Shown piece after piece: positions 57,583 to 61,454 of a stretch of 61,454 nucleotides of DNA. The position numbers and the translations under genes are program-made. Under the pieces are notes generated by a model that saw nothing but the letters and a program-made list of their open reading frames with translations, made no database searches and had not been told where the DNA came from. How positions within the stretch are numbered: position 1 is the first letter of the stretch; each line of letters begins with the position of its first letter. The DNA is from Bacillota bacterium. GTDB taxonomy: Bacteria > Bacillota > Bacilli > Alicyclobacillales > SLC66. Location: positions 1 through 61,454 of the forward strand of contig JAKACR010000002.1 of the NCBI GenBank assembly GCA_021821225.1, in the 5' to 3' direction.

Positions 57583-59373
57583 TCACGGACGGGCAGAACT
57601 GTCCACGCGAACGAGATACCCCATTTTCTCCAAGAAAGACTGCAGGTACGGCGCATCGCCCGGAGGGAACGCCAGCACGGTGGGCGTGACTTCCCGTAAG
57701 AGCCGGTCCGCGACAGGCGCCAGCCGGCGGACCTCGTCGGTCGTTTGTTCGTCGCGCAGCGTGATAAGCACGACCGTGCTCAAGGTCACCTTGCCATACG
57801 CCTCGCACCACTGCACAACAGTGCGTTCGACGTTGCCAGGCAGGGGACAGTCGCAAATCGCGCGCAGGAAAGACAGCATCCGCTCCGCGCTAAACCCCAG
57901 TTGCAAGGCGCGGTACACGCTGTCGCGCGTCAGCCGGTAGACGCGCATCCGGTCGCTTTGGACGAGCTCGGCCATCATTTGCAATTCCCGGCCGACGGCG
58001 GCCTCCGCCGTGGCAGGCAGCAAGACTTCGAATGTCGGCTGCACCACCGCCCCGACGCGCGGCGGCGCCTCGTCCGCAGCCTCCTGCAACGCCTCTCCGC
58101 CCCCCTTGCCAAGGCACCACGCGGCCCCTTCGGGCGTCAGTCGATACAATATGGCGCCGTCCTCCGCCGATCCGCGCGCCAGAACGCCCAGGTGCACCAG
58201 CATGCCGAGAATCCGCTGCGCCAGAATCTGCTCGGTTGTCTCATAATAGTACGCCTCGATTCCGTCGGCCCATAGATTACAAAGCGAATCCGCATAGATC
58301 CACGCGCGGCGCGTCAGTTCCGCAATGCGCGCGACGACGGTGCGCAACATGGGGATGGCGGGGCGATAGGTGCGCAGCCAGAAGCGAAAGAGTTCCTGCC
58401 CTCGCGCGCCCTCCGGCAGTTGCAGGTACGCGTCGATCGCAGCGGATTCTGCGCACAGCCGCCCGTCGGCTGTCTCGACCAGGCACCCGCGGGCGTACAG
58501 GTGATCGTACAGCAGCGCCAGGCGGTCAGGATAATCGTGAAATCGGCGGCCAAACCCGAAACGCCAGCCGACCTGCTGCGGCAGGACGTCTTCGGAGACT
58601 TCAAACAGTTGCAGCAGTTGGATCTGCTGCCGGCGGAAAACCACCCCCTCCTGCGTCAGGCGCACGTCATGGCGCAGCACGTAGAGCAGCAAGGCCGCCT
58701 CGTCGCGCGCCAGCGCAAAGCCGTCCTGGCGGTACGCGACAGGCGCGCGCACGCTCGACTGCACCCCCACTTTCATGGTGCGCGACGCAAGATCGTACAG
58801 CCGCCGCCAGATGTCCGTCGGGCACACGTAGACCGTTCGCGACCCGACGCCCGTCGGGTACACGACGCCTTCGCGGGCGAGCATCTGCAACATATCCCTG
58901 GCCAGGACTTCAGCCTGCCCCGCCCCCTGCTCCTGTCCTGCGCTCCCCGGGAGGAACGGTCCGTCATCCCGGGACGCCGACGAGGGCCGTTTGCTGCCGC
59001 GCCCCACCCCGCCCTGCCGGCTTCTCCCGCGTTTCCCGCCGCGTCCGGAGGACGTCCGGACCTCACTGACAGGGGGAGACATGACGCGATCCTGCAACGG
59101 AACCGTCTGCTGCGCGCGAACGAGCAAGGCGACCAATTCCTCTGTCGCGTAGCGGTCGCGGCCGTCGAGGGCGATTTCCTGCAGCGCTGCCATGACGAGC
59201 GGATGCGGATGCAACGCATAGCGCTCGTCAAGGTAGCCAGGGTCGCAAAGACGCTGCAGGATCTCCTGAAGCAGCGCATTCTTACTGTACATCGGACAAT
59301 CCATACCGTGGTGTTCCGCGATGCGCCGCAGATTGACGGGATCACTCTGATTCAGACATTCCGCAAGACGCAC
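57583..59373 (-). CDS. XPB/Ssl2-like helicase-associated-domain protein without a helicase motor
   Basis: About 596 residues. The C-terminal part has VVQPTFEVLLPATAEAAVGR, MRVYRLTRDSVYRALQLGFSAERMLSFL, CPLPGNVERTVVQWCEAYG and a final KMGYLVRVD, the pattern of the Helicase_C_3/XPB-associated domain. The N-terminal 480 residues are helical with winged-helix-like stretches and a basic Gly/Arg/Ser-rich linker (about 105-150). No Walker A or DEAH box is present. GTG 59373 has GGGGTGG upstream; GTG 59427 lies beyond a TATAAT-like box. Function unknown. Confidence 0.75.
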   Translation of the reverse strand: MRLAECLNQSDPVNLRRIAEHHGMDCPMYSKNALLQEILQRLCDPGYLDERYALHPHPLVMAALQEIALDGRDRYATEELVALLVRAQQTVPLQDRVMSPPVSEVRTSSGRGGKRGRSRQGGVGRGSKRPSSASRDDGPFLPGSAGQEQGAGQAEVLARDMLQMLAREGVVYPTGVGSRTVYVCPTDIWRRLYDLASRTMKVGVQSSVRAPVAYRQDGFALARDEAALLLYVLRHDVRLTQEGVVFRRQQIQLLQLFEVSEDVLPQQVGWRFGFGRRFHDYPDRLALLYDHLYARGCLVETADGRLCAESAAIDAYLQLPEGARGQELFRFWLRTYRPAIPMLRTVVARIAELTRRAWIYADSLCNLWADGIEAYYYETTEQILAQRILGMLVHLGVLARGSAEDGAILYRLTPEGAAWCLGKGGGEALQEAADEAPPRVGAVVQPTFEVLLPATAEAAVGRELQMMAELVQSDRMRVYRLTRDSVYRALQLGFSAERMLSFLRAICDCPLPGNVERTVVQWCEAYGKVTLSTVVLITLRDEQTTDEVRRLAPVADRLLREVTPTVLAFPPGDAPYLQSFLEKMGYLVRVDSSARP

Positions 59374-59451
59374 GACGGATCCACCCCATTCGCATGATAC
59401 AATCCTTCCATTATAAGGATTCACCACGCCAATGGTTCTATTCGCTTCTCC

Positions 59452-59486
59452 AAAACAAAAAAGACTCGCCCATCGCTGGCCGAGTC
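59452..59486 (-). terminator. Intrinsic terminator of the trpA-tyrA transcript
   Basis: Minus strand GACTCG (59486-59481) pairs with CGAGTC (59468-59463), followed by TTTTTTGTTTT. Confidence 0.88.
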
Positions 59487-59602
59487 AAGAGAGAGATACT
59501 GAGGAATGGAGAGCAATGCACATCCTCACCATCATGATATGGGCGCCCGTGGCGGAAGTCAACCGCCTGTACGTCCCGCACCCCGTCAAACGCGGCGGCG
59601 CG

Positions 59603-60715
59603 TCACGGGCGGTCCGCGATTCGATAGCCGTGCGACTGCAGGATGTCGATCGCCCGGTCATGGTCGTTCACCCGGTCAAACTGCAACAGCAACTGCCCGT
59701 CGTCGCCCTCCCGACTCTCCAGGATCCCGATGTTGCGGATGCTGACGCCCTGCCTGCCGAGCAAGGACGCCACTTCCCCGATCACGCCTGGCTCATCGGG
59801 CACAGACACCGTAAACGAGTATGCCGAGCCGATGGCTCCGGTAGCGCGCGCTGGCAATGCGTCGCGAAATGAACGCGCCGCAGCAAAAAACCGCTCCAGT
59901 TCTAGGGAGTCGCCCGCCGCGAGCGCGCGCTTGAACGCGTCGATACGCGCCGCCCAGTCATCCAGCAGCGGCGCGATCTCCCGTTCATTGTCAAGCGCGA
60001 TATCACGCCACAACGCGGGCTCGCTCGAGGCGATGCGCGTGATGTCGCGAAATCCGCCCGCCGCGAGTTCCGGATAATGCTCGCTGCCCTGCGCCAGCCC
60101 GGCCACCTGGTTGACTAGGGCCGCCGCGACCACGTGCGGGACATGGCTGATCGCGGCCACCACCCTGTCGTGCTCCTGCGGCGTCATGTGCGTCACGCGC
60201 GCCCTGGCGTCCCGCACCAGCGACTCGAGATCAGCGAACGCCGCACCATCCGTCGCACTGTCGCGCGTCAAAACATAGACGGCATTCTCCAATAATTTTG
60301 CATCCGCCGCAAGAATACCCGACTTTTCCGACCCTGCCATCGGGTGCCCGCCGACGTACGCCGCGCGCGACAGACAGCGCGCCGCCTGCTGCGCAATGGT
60401 CACTTTGGTGCTGCACACATCGGTGACAATCGCCCGCGGCGCAAACAGGTGTTGGTGCTCCCCCAACTCGCGCATCACACCCATCGCAACCGGGACGGGC
60501 GTCGCCACCACGGTGAGGTCCGCCCCTCGCACCGCCTCGGCGAGCGTCGCGGACTCGTCGATGGCGCCTCGCATCAGGGCGGCGGCAAGCGTTCCGGGAT
60601 CAGGATCCACGCCGACCACGCGGCGCACTCTGCCCGTCCTCCTCAGGGCGAGCGCAACCGAGCCGCCGATCAGCCCGCACCCAATGATGCACACCCGCCG
60701 GAACACGCGACTCAC
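59603..60715 (-). CDS. tyrA: Prephenate dehydrogenase with ACT domain
   Basis: Oxidative decarboxylation of prephenate to hydroxyphenylpyruvate (tyrosine pathway). 370 residues: CIIGCGLIGGSVALAL for NAD, the catalytic region YVGGHPMAGSEKSG, SHVPHVVAAAL, and a C-terminal ACT domain (SVPDEPGVIGEVASLLGRQGVSIRNIGI) that likely senses tyrosine. It overlaps trpA by four bases. aroE, next in Bacillus, is absent here. Confidence 0.95.
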   Translation of the reverse strand: MSRVFRRVCIIGCGLIGGSVALALRRTGRVRRVVGVDPDPGTLAAALMRGAIDESATLAEAVRGADLTVVATPVPVAMGVMRELGEHQHLFAPRAIVTDVCSTKVTIAQQAARCLSRAAYVGGHPMAGSEKSGILAADAKLLENAVYVLTRDSATDGAAFADLESLVRDARARVTHMTPQEHDRVVAAISHVPHVVAAALVNQVAGLAQGSEHYPELAAGGFRDITRIASSEPALWRDIALDNEREIAPLLDDWAARIDAFKRALAAGDSLELERFFAAARSFRDALPARATGAIGSAYSFTVSVPDEPGVIGEVASLLGRQGVSIRNIGILESREGDDGQLLLQFDRVNDHDRAIDILQSHGYRIADRP

Positions 60716-61454
60716 GAGACGGCCCCTTCGCGCACGGCCGCGTGCGCCAGACCCGCGCAGAACCGCTCCAATTCATCCATTTTCTCCTGCAGCGCCGCTT
60801 CGTCGCCGCTCCGGACGGCCGGCTGCATCGCGCCGCACATGCGTACAATCGCGCTCCCTACGACCACCCCGTCGGCGTACGCCGCCAGTTCGCGCACATG
60901 GTCGGCGGTGCTCACGCCAAAGCCCACAGCGGTCGGGACCGTGGCGTACCGCTGCACCGTCTCGACAAACGAGCGCAACTGGTCGCTGAAGTTGCTGCGC
61001 TCCCCCGTCACGCCGAGCGACGACACGCAGTAGGCGAAACCCTGCGCCCTTGCCGCGATCTTCTCCACGCGCTCGCGGCTTGTCAGCGCCAGCAGCGGAA
61101 TCAGGGCCACGCCGTCCGCGTTGGCCGCCGCCAAGAGTTCATCCGACTCCTCAAACGGAAGATCGGGCACAATCATTCCGTTCACGCCGGCTTCGCGGCA
61201 TGTCCGCGTAAACGCCGGGGGACCGGCCTGGATCACGGGATTGGCGTACGTGAACGCGATCAGGGGCACGTCGCTGCGCGCGCGCACCGCGCGCATCAGA
61301 TCAAACGCCCGCGACATCGTCATACCGCCTCGCAGCGCCCGCTGCGACGCCTCCTGGATGACGGGGCCGTCGGCCAGTGGGTCCGAATACGGAATCCCGA
61401 TCTCGATAGCGTCCGCATAGCGCGCCAGCATGAGCGCAATCTTCACGCTTGTGG
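60712..61454 (-). CDS. trpA: Tryptophan synthase alpha subunit (5' end cut by the window)
   Basis: Converts indole-3-glycerol phosphate to indole. The visible part includes YADAIEIGIPYSDPLADGPVIQ with the catalytic Asp, FTYANPV, GMIVPDLPFEES, LIPLLALTS, YCVSSLGVTGER and GFGVSTADHV. The first 30 or so residues lie beyond 61454, so GTG 61446 is internal rather than the start. A TRAP gene (mtrB) is near the other end of the window. Confidence 0.95.
   Translation of the reverse strand, partial: TSVKIALMLARYADAIEIGIPYSDPLADGPVIQEASQRALRGGMTMSRAFDLMRAVRARSDVPLIAFTYANPVIQAGPPAFTRTCREAGVNGMIVPDLPFEESDELLAAANADGVALIPLLALTSRERVEKIAARAQGFAYCVSSLGVTGERSNFSDQLRSFVETVQRYATVPTAVGFGVSTADHVRELAAYADGVVVGSAIVRMCGAMQPAVRSGDEAALQEKMDELERFCAGLAHAAVREGAVS

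Noticed and set aside
1..61454. T-box leaders, prophage genes, insertion sequences and rRNA genes
   Set aside because: Looked for the T-box GGTGGNACCGCG word, integrase/transposase motifs and rRNA blocks on both strands; none seen.

Overview
The window looks like chromosome of a GC-rich, endospore-forming member of the Bacillota, most like the Alicyclobacillus-type lineages. This is inferred from gene content and order: SpoIVA, YlbJ, YpmA, TseB/YpmB, YpiB, a TRAP regulator (MtrB), two-subunit heptaprenyl diphosphate synthase with MenG (menaquinone), and BshA (bacillithiol). No phage, transposase, rRNA or CRISPR locus was found.

Layout. 1-6.4 kb (+): spoIVA, tRNA-Pro, mtrB, hepS-menG-hepT, ndk, cheR and tRNA-Gly, close to the classical Bacillus order but without hbs and folE. 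6.6-14.4 kb is accessory: small membrane proteins, a HelD-type RNA-polymerase recycling helicase, a 2-hydroxyacid dehydrogenase/sulfatase pair, a decayed starch-binding-domain fragment, a DUF2161 protein and a membrane diguanylate cyclase. 14.4-23.7 kb is the most striking block: a PucR-type regulator divergent from a seven-gene unit. That unit encodes an ABC transporter with an NMT1/THI5-like binding protein and two different permeases, a cyanuric acid hydrolase/barbiturase-family ring-opening amidohydrolase, an AEC-family carrier and an amidase-signature enzyme. I read it as an uptake and degradation route for a cyclic amide, plausibly a barbiturate-like pyrimidine or an s-triazine. 24-27.2 kb: zwf, a cyclase-family hydrolase and a secreted His/Lys-rich protein.

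27.3-61.4 kb runs almost entirely on the minus strand. Read from the right end it gives trpA-tyrA, a helicase-associated-domain protein, ypiB, a gene behind a c-di-AMP (ydaO-type) riboswitch, a YpiF-like gene, uppP, an SGNH hydrolase, mazG-dapB-mgsA-bshA-birA-panB-panC, a TPR protein, dinG, an exported protein, mtnP-mtaD, surE, ypmA-tseB, a membrane protein plus FtsH-like protease pair, asnS, dnaD and proB-proA. Two plus-strand islands interrupt it (ylbJ; ykvI and ypjC). In Bacillus subtilis the trp-to-dnaD block and the spoIVA-to-cheR block point the same way; here they face each other, so one has been inverted.

Between genes there is a dispersed inverted-repeat element (best copies at 1514-1635 and 34436-34540), a second short hairpin module present twice (34195-34228 and 52279-52312), and a c-di-AMP riboswitch with terminator and a tiny internal reading frame (56497-56692). 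Functions come from motif recognition by eye; no database search was run.
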